Shown here in pieces: positions 23,401 to 32,105 of a DNA stretch of 64,000 nucleotides; the stretch's first letter is position 1, and each line of letters starts with the position of its first letter. The position numbers and the translations under genes are program-made. The DNA lies in contig JAKOGI010000182.1 in NCBI GenBank assembly GCA_029747015.1, forward strand, positions 321,001 to 385,000. The letters run 5' to 3'. Source of the stretch: Carnegiea gigantea (lineage: Eukaryota > Streptophyta > Magnoliopsida > Caryophyllales > Cactaceae). Under the pieces are notes generated by a model, which did no database searches, was not told the origin of the DNA, and saw only the letters and a program-made list of their open reading frames with translations.

Positions 23401-25727
23401 TCTGCCACATGATGTATACTGTATCATAAACATGGGTCATCTTGTAATCCTTACTTGCTTCTTAATCTTCGCACCATATGCATGAAACCGTTTAACCTCT
23501 TCGAGCTTCCGGAGGATGAGGGGATCTCATATGGTGTCTTTGGGATCCACATTGCATGGCTGCTGTTATATTTGTTGGAATATTTTCAATAAAAATGGAA
23601 AAGGCACAACCAATTAATTATATTTTTTGCTTTGAAAAAATATAATTGGAAAATCCAATTAACTAATTTTCTATGTATCTCTTCATCCTTAGCTATTAAG
23701 ATTAAATCTAACGGTTGTAAATTCATCTTATGAAAAGATACTTCTTTTTATAAAAAAATGCTTCTCTCTTGAAAAGGCACATAGTTCTCTATAAATAGGG
23801 GATGATTAAGTATGATTTGAATATCCAAAAATTGTTCCAACAAATGAATCCCTCTAAATTTCTGTTATATCCTAAGGCATTAGTGCCTATCCAAATGAGT
23901 GCAACATTTGGATAGCGAAGACCTCTTTGTATCTCAAAGGTTTATTTGGGAATACCCATTACACGTTGGGTGAATGAAACCTTTAGGATAAGCGATATCT
24001 ATCCTACCCGGAGGTCTCGGAGTAGTCCTAATTTCGAACCTTTGTACCACATTTCTAACAATATTGTTGCAGTATGTATACAAACTAACAAACGTTGGTT
24101 ATGCTTTACCATTCTGTAAATGCATGGCATTGTCATTACAATATTTCTTCTTCTTGTTGTTATCCTTCTCTTCTTCTTCTTCTTCCAATTGTGCTAATAA
24201 TACCATTCCCTTCTATTAGCAGAGCAGCTACCAGGAGTACCTAAAACTGAAAGCTAAAGTTGATGTTTTGCAACGATCGCAAAGGTAACTTTTTGGTTAT
24301 ACAATATGTTGAACAAATCTATGTTATTCCTCATATATTACATAGGTTTTGGTCTAGGTGTGTTGATTTAAAGGAGATTGATTTTTCAAATATTCTGGCA
24401 TTTAATTTTGACAGGAATCTCCTTGGAGAGAACTTGGGGGAGCTGAGCACGAAAGAGCTGGAGCACCTTGAGAATCAGCTGGACAAATCTTTGAGGCAAA
24501 TCAGGTCTCGTAAGGTAATTTCTAATTCCGAAACTCAGACACTTCCACAAGATTGACAATCAATTTATGAAAATACTACATAGGTTTTACAATAACTTAG
24601 ATGAGCTCAAATGGGTGGTACATGACCAAAGATGAGTAATGTAAGTGTATATCGGTGACGAAAATAAATTATAAATCACATATTCAGAGCGAAATAGCAC
24701 TTGAATTACTTAGATTTTTTTTGCAAAAACAAACTTCCTTAGACAATCATAACGTCTGAGCCTAAACTGGCCCGGATGTAGATGTATCTATAGATGTAGT
24801 GTAATAATTTATGCTATATTGCCACTTGGGGATCAAGACTATGTATATGTGGTTACAAAGGATTCGAATGAACCTAGTTTACCGGTATTATGCGACTTCC
24901 TGAGTTCATAGCATGTTGCATGATTTAAAAAAATGAAAGAAAAATAAATGTCTTCAACAATATTGATAATCGAATGCTTATTTTTTCATTTTCATTTATT
25001 AACAGACCCAACACATGCTTGACCAGCTTGCAGAACTACAAAGAAAGGTAAACTTCCCTTGCTCTTTCCACCATAATAGATTAGGTTAGAGCTGCCTTTC
25101 ATCAGGAGTTAAAATGTCTTTCTTGTTTTGGGTTGAATTGAATAACCCCCGTTTTGCTTGATCTAACCATCCAACGTAGATACTCTATATATTTCTCGAT
25201 CACAACATGAAATTCGCTAACTTTTGAAACTCTGGATCATGACACAGGAGGAGATGCTGCTGGAATCCAACAGAGTTTTGAAGACAAAGGTAGTAAATAA
25301 ATAGCATAAACCAATCATATATGGTAATGGATTATGAAGTATAATCAGTTCCACACACGTTAATGATAATATATGCATGAATTTGAGTTGCAGTTGGAAG
25401 AAAGTTACGCAGCACTTAGATCAAATTGGGAAGTCGGGCAAACCCAGAACAATCTTTATGCTCGCCAGCCTCAACCTGTTGAGCCCTTCTTTGAGCCATT
25501 GCCATGCAACAATAACACAATCCAAATAGGGTAAACTTCCAAACCCTTTTTTCCTTTTGTTTGGCCTTTCTTCTCGATCAAATGTCATATGCGAGCTCCA
25601 TTTTTGATACTTCTTCTGATTAACCTGCAGTTACAATACAGCAGGGCAGCATCAGATGAACGCGACAACTTCAGCTCTGAATATAGCGGCTTTTGCCCCT
25701 GCACATCATGCAGGGTGGCTGCTTTGA
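2298..25727 (+). CDS. SEPALLATA-like (E-class) MIKC MADS-box transcription factor, 8 exons
   Basis: Predicted join: 2298-2482, 22377-22455, 24223-24284, 24415-24514, 25006-25047, 25248-25289, 25394-25530, 25631-25727, giving 744 nt and 247 residues. Exon sizes 185/79/62/100/42/42 match the conserved SEP gene pattern, and every junction is GT-AG and in phase. The MADS domain (residues 1-60) starts [21 protein letters not shown] short I region follows, then a K domain (about 90-170) with [18 protein letters not shown]. The C-terminus has a SEP I-like motif ([10 protein letters not shown], then IQIGY) and ends in AGWLL, close to the SEP II GWML motif. In known plants E-class proteins form nuclear floral quartets with A, B, C and D proteins and specify floral organs and meristem fate. 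The K and C regions look closer to the SEP1/2/4 (LOFSEP) group than to SEP3, but this is by eye. No stop or frameshift interrupts it, so it appears intact despite its TE-filled introns. Confidence 0.93.
3548..3577. repeat. T-run/G-run compound homopolymer
   Basis: About 19 T followed directly by about 11 G. It is one of at least twelve such tracts in the window, all with the same T-then-G polarity on one strand. Confidence 0.9.
5210..5830 (-). pseudogene. Degenerate RTE-type LINE fragment
   Basis: The + strand contains runs resembling the antisense of the RTE reverse-transcriptase C-terminus common in plants. They speak of TTCACATCCACTGAATTATC, then TAGAGCCATACAATAATGCTGG, with GGTCTAACTACCATGAG nearby. 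A unit of about 150 bp is present twice (about 5491-5625 and 5640-5770), sharing GAATTATCCTATTCTCTGCT and ACAACTTCTGGA. There is no open frame left. The family call rests on remembered similarity and needs a search. Confidence 0.45.
6540..6890 (+). pseudogene. Degenerate RTE-type LINE 3' fragment
   Basis: A + strand frame with scattered stops reads [20 protein letters not shown] and then CCGYI. This resembles the arginine-rich C-terminal tail of plant RTE elements (RIRN, GVAPIE, LRW-GHV pattern), followed by remnants of the DLR..R segment. It lies 0.7 kb from the opposite-strand fragment at 5210-5830, so both may derive from one rearranged insertion. Confidence 0.45.
8520..9123 (+). repeat. 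5' LTR of copia element 1
   Basis: Starts TGTTGGATTC. It contains a GA-rich block (8576-8602) and a promoter TATA (CCTATAAATAGAGG, about 8720). The right border is approximate because the terminal CA is eroded. It is about 55 bp longer than the 3' LTR, mostly because of one block just after the TATA that is missing from the 3' copy. Confidence 0.8.
9127..9138 (+). other. Primer-binding site of copia element 1
   Basis: TGGTGTCAGAGC, one base from the usual TGGTATCAGAGC that pairs with the 3' end of initiator tRNA-Met, directly after the 5' LTR. Confidence 0.85.
9187..12906 (+). pseudogene. Disrupted gag-pol of copia element 1
   Basis: Recognisable parts in order: gag with a zinc-knuckle-like [14 protein letters not shown] near 9862; protease with [16 protein letters not shown] residues near 10066 in a broken frame; integrase with [10 protein letters not shown] and [15 protein letters not shown] around 10635-10740; reverse transcriptase pieces in open stretches 11378-11806 ([17 protein letters not shown]) and 11867-12214 ([21 protein letters not shown]); and RNase H in 12451-12906 ([26 protein letters not shown]). 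Frames change several times and in-frame stops occur throughout, so no full polyprotein can be made. The second zinc-knuckle cysteine position is Tyr. Confidence 0.85.
13062..13608 (+). repeat. 3' LTR of copia element 1
   Basis: Starts TGTTGGATTC and ends CCCAACA. It follows the purine tract directly. It shares AACTAAAAACAATAAAAAGG with the 5' LTR and lacks a block after CCTATAAATA, so the two LTRs have diverged by both substitutions and deletion. Confidence 0.85.
13614..14132. other. Unassigned intron DNA between the two copia elements
   Basis: About 0.5 kb of single-copy-looking sequence between the target duplications of the two elements. Nothing coding or repetitive was recognised. Confidence 0.5.
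14138..14919 (-). repeat. 3' LTR of copia element 2
   Basis: Matches 19014-19793 along its whole length. It starts TGTTGGGGAAACTC and ends CGCCCAACA. The adjacent + strand AATCTCTCCCTCACTCC is the complement of the polypurine tract. Confidence 0.92.
14995..18960 (-). pseudogene. Disrupted gag-pol of copia element 2
   Basis: On the - strand, gag starts at ATG 18960 ([20 protein letters not shown]), with stops near 18706. A long open stretch follows at 18669-17356: gag, a zinc-knuckle-like [14 protein letters not shown], protease [15 protein letters not shown], and the integrase zinc domain [11 protein letters not shown] with CVDCLAGKQ. It ends in the integrase core [12 protein letters not shown]. 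The open stretch 17199-16555 continues integrase ([20 protein letters not shown]). RT lies at 16230-15796 ([20 protein letters not shown]), with CIDDRL where copia RTs usually have YVDDM. The end of RT and RNase H lie at 15786-15304. Several stops and frame changes separate these blocks, so the element is probably dead, though better preserved than element 1. Confidence 0.88.
18999..19010 (-). other. Primer-binding site of copia element 2
   Basis: Reads TGGCATCAGAGC on the - strand, one base from the initiator tRNA-Met complement, three bases inside the 5' LTR. Confidence 0.88.
19014..19793 (-). repeat. 5' LTR of copia element 2
   Basis: 780 bp, near-identical to 14138-14919. It is followed immediately by the TTTGA target duplicate. 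Confidence 0.92.
19850..20510 (-). pseudogene. L1-type LINE reverse-transcriptase fragment
   Basis: The - strand reads [19 protein letters not shown] (about 20400-20330), the conserved non-LTR RT motif before the catalytic box. Further 3' it reads [20 protein letters not shown] and [20 protein letters not shown] (20040-19880), typical of the plant LINE RT thumb region. The catalytic FADD region in between is broken by frameshifts. Only about 0.65 kb of a roughly 6-kb element remains, next to the TSD of copia element 2. Confidence 0.85.
20798..21141. mobile_element. MITE-like inverted-repeat element
   Basis: The left arm GATAAGTGTCTTGCCATAAG continues ACACTTTTTATGTGTCTTG. The right arm in reverse complement reads GATATATGTCTTGCTGTAAG and then ACACTTTTAAATGTCTTG. 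This gives about 40 bp of imperfect TIR around an AT-rich core. The arms seem to extend weakly outward for another 60-80 bp. No target duplication was fixed. No coding sequence is present. Confidence 0.55.
21145..22376. other. 3' part of MADS-box intron 1, nothing further recognised
   Basis: AT-rich intron sequence with A-runs (21478-21488, 22069-22084) and the branch and acceptor region before exon 2. No gene or repeat family was recognised. Confidence 0.5.
22377..22455 (+). CDS. MADS-box gene exon 2 (I region)
   Basis: 79 nt, the canonical size. It encodes [20 protein letters not shown] and on to Asn-Glu-Asn-Glu. The acceptor is CTTCAG and the donor GTACAA. It is phase 2 in and phase 0 out. 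Confidence 0.93.
22456..24222 (+). other. Intron 2 of the MADS-box gene with a solo LTR
   Basis: 1,767 bp, GTACAA to TTAGCAG. Between 23573 and 24060 it contains a solo LTR. The rest is AT-rich with no recognised feature. Confidence 0.85.
23573..24060 (+). mobile_element. Solo LTR inside MADS-box intron 2
   Basis: A 488-bp block begins TGTTGGAATATTTTC and ends CATTTCTAACA, the usual TG...CA LTR limits. It is flanked by a perfect 5-bp duplication ATATT (23568-23572 and 24061-24065). It contains a TATAAATA box at 23790-23797, as an LTR promoter would. No internal region is present, so it is best explained by recombination between the LTRs of a former retrotransposon. Orientation is inferred from the TATA box. 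Confidence 0.82.
24223..24284 (+). CDS. MADS-box gene exon 3 (K domain start)
   Basis: 62 nt, canonical size, encoding [20 protein letters not shown] and ending in phase 2. Acceptor TTAGCAG, donor GTAACT. Confidence 0.92.
24415..24514 (+). CDS. MADS-box gene exon 4 (K domain)
   Basis: 100 nt, canonical size, encoding [20 protein letters not shown] and on to RSRK. It carries the heptad leucines of the K2 helix used in dimerisation and tetramerisation. The donor is GTAATT. Confidence 0.93.
25006..25047 (+). CDS. MADS-box gene exon 5 (K domain)
   Basis: 42 nt, [14 protein letters not shown], phase 0 both sides. Part of the K3 helix used for tetramers. Confidence 0.93.
25248..25289 (+). CDS. 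MADS-box gene exon 6 (K domain end)
   Basis: 42 nt, [14 protein letters not shown], phase 0 both sides. Acceptor ACACAG, donor GTAGTA. Confidence 0.93.
25394..25530 (+). CDS. MADS-box gene exon 7 (C region)
   Basis: 137 nt, from [16 protein letters not shown] to [10 protein letters not shown] and IQI, the SEP I-like motif region. It ends in phase 2 at a GTAAAC donor. Confidence 0.9.
25631..25727 (+). CDS. MADS-box gene exon 8 (C-terminus and stop)
   Basis: 97 nt, from [10 protein letters not shown] to the terminal [11 protein letters not shown] and TGA. The acceptor CCTGCAG restores the glycine codon split from exon 7. Confidence 0.9.
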
Positions 25728-26286
25728 TCCAAGAACAGGATGGGAATTAAACACAACGTAACGCGAGCCTAAGGAAGAAAAAGAAATTTCTGGCATTGTG
25801 CACATATATATGATCTAATTAATTACGTCAAACTTGTGATTGCTAATTGAGGGAATAAACAGATCAATATATTTGCATGCATGCTACTGTATTTTTGCCC
25901 AAAAATGAGGGAAAAGTTGTAGCTAGTGGCTGAATCAAGAATCACAGTGCCTGGAATAAATGGCTGGCTGACTGTCAGCTAGCTAAGGTGGTTGTGTTGG
26001 TAGAATCATATCATATCGTATCATATGTCATAAATCAGGTGACATTTTAACTTGTACTATATACATATGGAGTGTATGTATGCATATATGTAAAGTGGAC
26101 TATTGTGACTGTATATTGATGTAATAATGTACTAATTGTGACTGTATATCTTTTAGTGTGGCAACGTAATAATTTTGCGCGGGGTGTGATTGTTAGAGTA
26201 TGAAAGTGTGTATTATTTCATATTGATAAAAATTCAAAGAATATGATAGTGGGTGTTATACCACATTAATGAAAGTAAAGAGTTTG

Positions 26287-26288
<2 letters not shown>
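25728..26288 (+). other. Probable 3' UTR and downstream flank of the MADS-box gene
   Basis: No reading frame. Possible poly(A) context occurs around 25850-25900 (GGGAATAAAC) and the near-duplicated TTGTGACTGTATAT at 26104 and 26136. The transcript end cannot be fixed from sequence. Confidence 0.45.

Positions 26289-26328
<40 letters not shown>
26289..26328. repeat. (TA)20 microsatellite
   Basis: An uninterrupted TA dinucleotide run of 40 bp downstream of the MADS-box gene. Confidence 0.95.
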
Positions 26329-26331
<3 letters not shown>

Positions 26332-26694
26332 TGGGAGTTACTCCACCTTTTGCTAATTAGTTTTGGATTGGAATCTCATTTAATAGTGATTGTTGATGAT
26401 CAAGGGCCATTTGTTTTCAAAGATCCACCAATTTGAACTTGTTAAAACAGGTAAGGTGAACATATGTTTTTTCCTGCCTGCAGTTGATTACTTAATTGGA
26501 GCTCAAGCTTCTTAGACTTTGAATGCTTTTACTTTCCATTTGTCTCTTTCCAGTATCTCCCTAGTTTATTTTGATTTTTGACTATGCTCCCTAAATCCTT
26601 GATCTTTAGTTTATGCAACTCATCAAATTGCATCACCTGCAAAATTCCATCACCAAATTGACTAGAGAATGGAGAAGTTGAATGTAATAATGAA

Positions 26695-28244
26695 TGCCCT
26701 GTTCTTTTTATTGAGAAATTGCAGGTGTGGGATGTGTGAAAGTGGGAAAGAGGGGGAAGGAGTGGGTGAGAGTGAATAGGAGCGATATTTTTTTTCTAAC
26801 TGTGGGAAAGGGGGGAAGGAGTGGGAAGAAGTGGGAAGGAATGTGAAGGAGTTGAATGAAGTAAAAGAGTTAATGTAAGTTACGTATTTTGTTTTTTTAA
26901 ATATAATTTTTTATTTGTGATAGTAACTGCCGATGATAAAAAATTTTTTAGACTGAAAAAAATATTTTTCTATGTTAACTCAGGTATGAAATATTGTTTT
27001 GTGGCCATTGTTACCCCCCAGAAAATTGTAATTTTCGTTATTCGCAAAACAAATCATGGATATATTTTTTTTCATATATTAGTCAAATATGAACAATGAA
27101 AAAAATACACGTATGTTCAGACATTGTTCTTTTCATTGGTAAATTCAAATTTACTAACCTCAATCTATTTCAACCCATATCAACCCACTTTACGAATTTC
27201 AATAAAAAAAATCAACTTTAACCAATTTCAACCCACTTCAACCTACTCCAATCCACTCCAACTAACTTCAATCCACTTTAACCAACTTCAACATATTTTT
27301 CACTATTTAACCAACTTCTACCCATCATATCAAAAAAAATTCAACTAACTTCAATCTACTTCAACCAACTTCAACTCGCTTCAGCAAAAAAATACGCATT
27401 TCAACCTACTTCAATCCACTTCAACAAAAAAAATACCCACTTCAACCTACTTTAACCCACTTCTATCAATCTCAATCTATTTCAGCCATTTACCAACTCA
27501 TATTTTCCAACGAAAAGACCAGACTCTTAGTACTCGAAAAACAATCATCTGTAGTTTGTGTGAAGAACTTCTAATATTTTGTTATTAACGCACACGAAAA
27601 AAATCCGCTCAAAATACACGTATAATACATTTGCACTTCCTGTCACGAATTACAAACAACGCCAAAAGAATTTACGCCTTCCTTCATTATGCTAGAAAAA
27701 ATATCTGTAAATTTGGCCCCAAATTACTATGAATGAAAAATAATAAATCTGTTATACATACGGCAACAATCATCCACGCTTTAATGACCTATAACAAATA
27801 TTTCGTAACCAACGCCCAAAAAAAAATTTAAGCATCTCTTCCATATGCAGAATCAAACCCAAAATATCTGCCAGTCACAAAAAATTAATATTTGCTTAAC
27901 AAAGCAGGAAAAAATTATTTCTTCTATATATATAACAAAAATTACGTTATTTACAATTTCCGACACGACTAACAAATATTTTCATAAATCCGAAAAATAA
28001 ATAAAATTTTTCATAATTATTATCAGACTATTCATACACACAATTACATAAATTATAAAAGTTTTCAAAATTTGAAAAATAATAGTTATATACAGGAGTG
28101 GAAATGAGTGGGTGAGAGTGGGAAGAAGTAGGAAGGAGTGGAATTTTTTTTTACAGTGTGGGAAGATGTGAGAAGGGGGGGAAGGAGTGGGTGATAGTGA
28201 GAAGGAGTGGGTGGGGTCCATTAAACTACAAAAAGAACAGAGCC
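26695..28244. mobile_element. 1.55-kb Tourist-like element with G-rich subterminal repeats
   Basis: The ends are inverted: TGCCCTGTTCTTTTT at left, and GGCTCTGTTCTTTTTG as the reverse complement at right (28230-28244). The latter is followed by TAA, the usual PIF/Harbinger target. The left TAA is not preserved (GAA). Just inside each end lies a G-rich degenerate array (26727-26860 and 28095-28218) of GTGGGAAGGAGTGGG units. The two arrays are in the same orientation, not inverted. A smaller Tourist-like copy (27120-27526) is nested inside. No transposase is present. Confidence 0.5.
27120..27526. mobile_element. Tourist-like MITE, copy 2 (nested)
   Basis: The left end GACATTGTTCTTTTCATTGG and the right end, in reverse complement GAGTCTGGTCTTTTCGTTGG, form imperfect TIRs. 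TTA follows the right end and TCA precedes the left. The interior is a CAACCCACTTCAA-type minisatellite as in copies 1 and 3. Confidence 0.65.
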
Positions 28245-28249
28245 TAAGG

Positions 28250-28745
28250 TTGTAAACGAGTCGAGTCGAGTTGAGCCAAAGCTGGCTAGACTCGGTTAGT
28301 TAAAAGTTTGGCTCAAAGCTTGTCGAGCCTGAAAAGTCTAGCCTCTGGTTCGGGCTCGGGCTTGAACGCATTGTGCTTGGCTCAGAGCTTGGCTCGGCTC
28401 AACTTGTTATTCTTTTTTTGTTTGTTCTCGGTTAAAAAGTTTCCAAATTTAAGCCTATCTTCCAAGCAAAATTCGAGATTTTTACATTGAACTCAAGAAA
28501 TAAGAATCGGAATAAAATTTGGTTGATTCTAAAAGTAATTTCATACTTTCAACACAAGCACAATAAAAAATGAACTAATTAAACTAAACCGGATCAAATC
28601 GAGCCAAGTTGAGCTCAGCTGTATTTGGGCTTGACTCGGTTTGCTTTTGAGCCAGCTCGGGCCCAGCTCAAGCTAGGTTTGACCTGAACTCGAGCTGAGC
28701 TTTAACCAAGGTGAGCCCAAAGGCTCGATGAATTGGGTTAGTTTC
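28250..28745. repeat. Dispersed GCTCGAG-rich repeat
   Basis: This block is rich in GAGCTCGAGCT, GCTCGGCTC and AAGGCTCGATGA motifs in both orientations. Related wording occurs at 41970-42050 (GAAAGGCTCGATGAGCTGA) and near 39370. It looks like an old interspersed repeat. The class is unknown and there is no reading frame. Confidence 0.45.
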
Positions 28746-29001
28746 ATTACAGTCCTGGTAATGAAACAATATGTAGGTTATCTCTTGAAAGCTATGGTGG
28801 ATCCAAAAATTTTACCTAACATCCTATTATTGAACCAACTAAATTTGTAAAATTGCGTAGAGCAATCTGGGAATGGTCGGTCCACCACCCAGGTCCACCC
28901 TTGAAACACAAGAATCTTTCCGCTTATTATGGGTAAGATCTTTTTCTTTAAAAAAAAAAAAAATTGATCAAATTACAGGTGAGATGAGATATGCAGCTTT
29001 C

Positions 29002-29104
29002 CCGTACTGTTTGAATTTGAAGAGACTTAGACATACGTGATGTAATTAACTTAGTATAGGGGGATCACATTTGTCTAATTGTCTTCAAATTCAATAGTAC
29101 ACGG
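29002..29104. repeat. 103-bp imperfect fold-back (hairpin)
   Basis: The left arm GTTTGAATTTGAAGAGACTT continues AGACATACGTGATG. The right arm in reverse complement reads ATTGAATTTGAAGACAATTA then GACAAATGTGATC. About 40 bp can pair around a loop of roughly 20 bases. It could be a very short MITE or a small-RNA hairpin precursor. The sequence alone cannot decide. Confidence 0.6.
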
Positions 29105-30193
29105 AGGACGTCAATGTTTGTAAAGACAATATTAACGGGGTGCGCTCTATGTGCAGTATGATACAAATGGGAAAAGTTGAAAAGGAATTAGCACAAAACA
29201 AACGGGACACCAAGCGCTTCTTAGTTCTTTCCATCCACCCATGCATAGAGCTCGGATGACAATAATGGCCACATTTTTCCTCTGTATCCTTGGATTTTGA
29301 GGTTCATAATCTGCATGTATACATGGAATAGATTAGAACACAAAATTGATAACTCGGTTATTATATCTCCAAGTAACTCAAATTAACTGAATAAGTAAAC
29401 TTGAACCTTGAGAGACAAGCGGAACAAACGTCCTCATCAATTGAGGGTGGGGCTCGTTAGTGTGGTATGACGCTTCTTTGAAACCTAAAACTTCTTCATC
29501 CGATCGTCTCTAAGTAGAGGCCGCTCTTTTGATGAGGAATCTTATCCAAATTTATCTAAACGGCAATAGTACATAGGGACCTATCGATCTCACTCGAAGG
29601 ATTATGTATTCTTGTGACTTAGGTTATGTGATCGTTGATCCAATGCCTCAGTTGTGGCCAATATTCCTTGAGTCACTCAGGATTCCCTTGCTGAAGTTGT
29701 GAGAAAGGAGGGCAGTAATTAACCACCTTTTGTCTTCGGCGAGTTTATGATCATGAATATGGCAAAAAGGTTAATCCCAGCTCACCACATTTGCTTGTAA
29801 AAAGTAAGATTAATCAAATGTGTTTCAATATATTACAGCGACACGTTACACCTTTGAATATGACCCGAGATTGGTGCATTGTGGCTTATGTGGCTCAATT
29901 CAGCGTGGCCCACGATCTGAACTCTATCCAATTTAGCCCACCGACCCCTTCTATTGGGCCTCTGTATGCCTCAAAGAGGGGGAAAACATAACTGAAGAAG
30001 CTGGATTTTGATTCTCCAAATATCCACTTTGATGTTTTTTTCTTTTTGATTTTTTTAAATCACTCCACTGCGAATAAATAGACGGTAAGGAAATTTAAAT
30101 AATAGTATTCTTTACTTGACTATTTTGTTTACTTAAGGAGTCTAGTTTTCAAAACGTGTTCGAAAATTTAGTACAATATCTTATTAGAAAAAA
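29105..30193. other. Intergenic DNA, nothing recognised
   Basis: About 1.1 kb without a supported gene. A 66-codon open stretch at 29791-29991 has no domain and no plausible gene structure. Confidence 0.5.
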
Positions 30194-30212
30194 TAAGTGT
30201 TATATTATATTA

Positions 30213-30360
30213 ACAACACCATGCTCAGGGTACTAGAGCCGTTGAATCAGTCACTGACAAAGTCATGTTAGGCTGTCTATAATTTACCCTTTGAAATGCG
30301 CCTCTTTTTCGGACCCTGCGTGAACGTGAGATGCTTATGCACCCGACTGCCCCTTTTTTT
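30213..30360 (+). mobile_element. Au-type SINE with 19-bp target duplication
   Basis: The insertion lies between two perfect copies of AAGTGTTATATTATATTAA (30194-30212 and 30361-30379). Its 3' half reads TTCGGACCCTGCGTGAACGT and then GCACCCGACTGCCCC with a T-run end. This corresponds to the conserved Au-SINE 3' region (GGACCCCGCGCAT..., GTGCACCGGGCTGCCC, poly-T tail) known from many plants. The tRNA-derived 5' part is eroded. Confidence 0.85.
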
Positions 30361-30379
30361 AAGTGTTATATTATATTAA

Positions 30380-31139
30380 TAACGGTATCAATCTTTTTTT
30401 TTCTTTAAAAAAATATAGAATTAAGAAGAAGTGTGATGTGATGTGGTAGTTGGGCTTTCTCTCTCATAGAGACATCATTCTTTTGCAATGGCAAATTCGT
30501 GAATTTGCAAAATGGACACATAGCCACAAATCATTGCAAATAATTCATGTCTCAAAAAGTAGAGAATTACGGCAATTGAATTGGCCAACAATGACATCGT
30601 CGGCTTAATTATTTATCGAAGATGAAGGTCCAATTCAGAAATTTTCTTAATTTAATTATTGGTATATTAAATCTCACTCCCTCCCCCCCCCCCCCCAAAA
30701 AAAAATTGCAGCCAACCTTAAATAATTTCTGATCTATTTTAAGTGATCATTAATAATACCATGTCACCAGTCATTAGTAACATTCTCTTTTCCTCCATGA
30801 GATTCATAATGATGACAAATAAATATCATCACATGTTACAACACATGCGCTATTCATATGTCAACTTCACCAAACAAACATTCTAGTCATAAAAAGAAAA
30901 TAGAAAAAAATGCAGCAAACTAGGCAAGTGCCTAAAGGACATCTGAGCTACCTCCAAATATTTCATCCATTATATTTTTCTATCTTCTGGTTGGTATGTA
31001 ATAGAAAATGGGGGTACATCCCGCTGTATTAAGTCTGCATCTCATAGACTTCTGTGTCTGTTAGAACTTTACAAGCTAATTAAAGGAAGGTAAAATGCTG
31101 GTATAGGCTTATAATTATAGAATTTATTGACCACCGCAA
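30380..31139. other. Intergenic DNA with a C-run/A-run tract
   Basis: No gene was seen. It includes the compound tract of 14 C and 9 A at 30683-30705. The rest is AT-rich. Confidence 0.5.
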
Positions 31140-31522
31140 CTTTCCAAGAGCCATATTTGGAAAATAGCGGAAACAGCTGTTAGTTATTTGTATTAGCTGT
31201 TAGCTATTAATAAGTTATTTTTAGAAAAAGTATTTGGTAAAACCTAGCTGTTTTTACAAAAATATATTGGCAAATTTTCATTTATACCCTTATTTATGAA
31301 TTAGATTTTAATAAGATGTGTGTAATTTTTTTCAAAGTTATGGACAATTATGTCATTTTTACAAAAAACTTTTTTCAAAAAGCTAATAGGAATGGCTTTT
31401 TCAAAAAGAACTATAAACAGCTATTTACCAAACATCCTTTGGTTGTTTGACTTGATTAAAACAGTTAAAATCCTTCCAAACAGCTATTTTCTCCAAACAA
31501 CTGTTGTTACCAAACACCCCAA
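31140..31522. mobile_element. Probable MITE with GGGGTGTTTGGTAACA-type end
   Basis: The right end GTTACCAAACACCCC is a typical plant MITE terminus. The inner parts are inverted (GGAAAATAGCGGAAACAGCTG at left against AACAGCTATTTTCTCCAAAC at right), and AAACAGCTATTTACCAAACA also occurs inside. The left terminus is eroded, so the border and superfamily are uncertain. Confidence 0.5.
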
Positions 31523-32105
31523 TATGAAGTGGGTGCTTCCCGAATTTTGTACCTAAGGCTTTCACTTGGTTGTACAACTCAGCATTTTGCAAATTTTAAG
31601 CCATTTAAATTATCACCTGTGCACACTTTTTCTTGTAAAAATATAAAGAAACTGAGCTAGACATATATGTATAAATATTTCTACTTACTTGTTAATGAGA
31701 TGACTATCTCATATACGATCAACTCCTAAATCAGATATCTATATAGTCTAGTGGTATTGAAAGTAAAATATATATCATGTATAAATATGCACCTCAAGTT
31801 AAAAAAAGAAAAGGAATTAACCTACCTAAACTAATCATAACTTCCCTTAACTAATTTCTTTTTGACATGCTTTAATTTGACCCTCCTTTTTTGTGGTTAA
31901 TAAAGGGTAATCATCATTAGAGCATGGAAACATTATTAATAAAACATACCAAAAAGCTTTCTAGAGAAATTAAACAGGGCCTACAATTGATGGCAACCAC
32001 GTTGAGACTAAAAAACTTTAACCCCATATGAAAAATAAAAAATAACATCGAAACCAAATGATTGCAAGCCAAAAGCAAAAGCAATACTAATTATAATCCT
32101 AACAT

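Noticed and set aside
24260..24556. 98-codon + strand open stretch overlapping MADS-box exons
   Set aside because: It reads through intron 3 and exon 4. The true exons follow the conserved 62/100-nt SEP pattern with GT-AG junctions.
27120..27526. Short regular repeats considered as a CRISPR-like or satellite array
   Set aside because: Units are degenerate, have no unique spacers and lie inside MITE terminal repeats. CRISPR arrays do not occur in plant nuclei.
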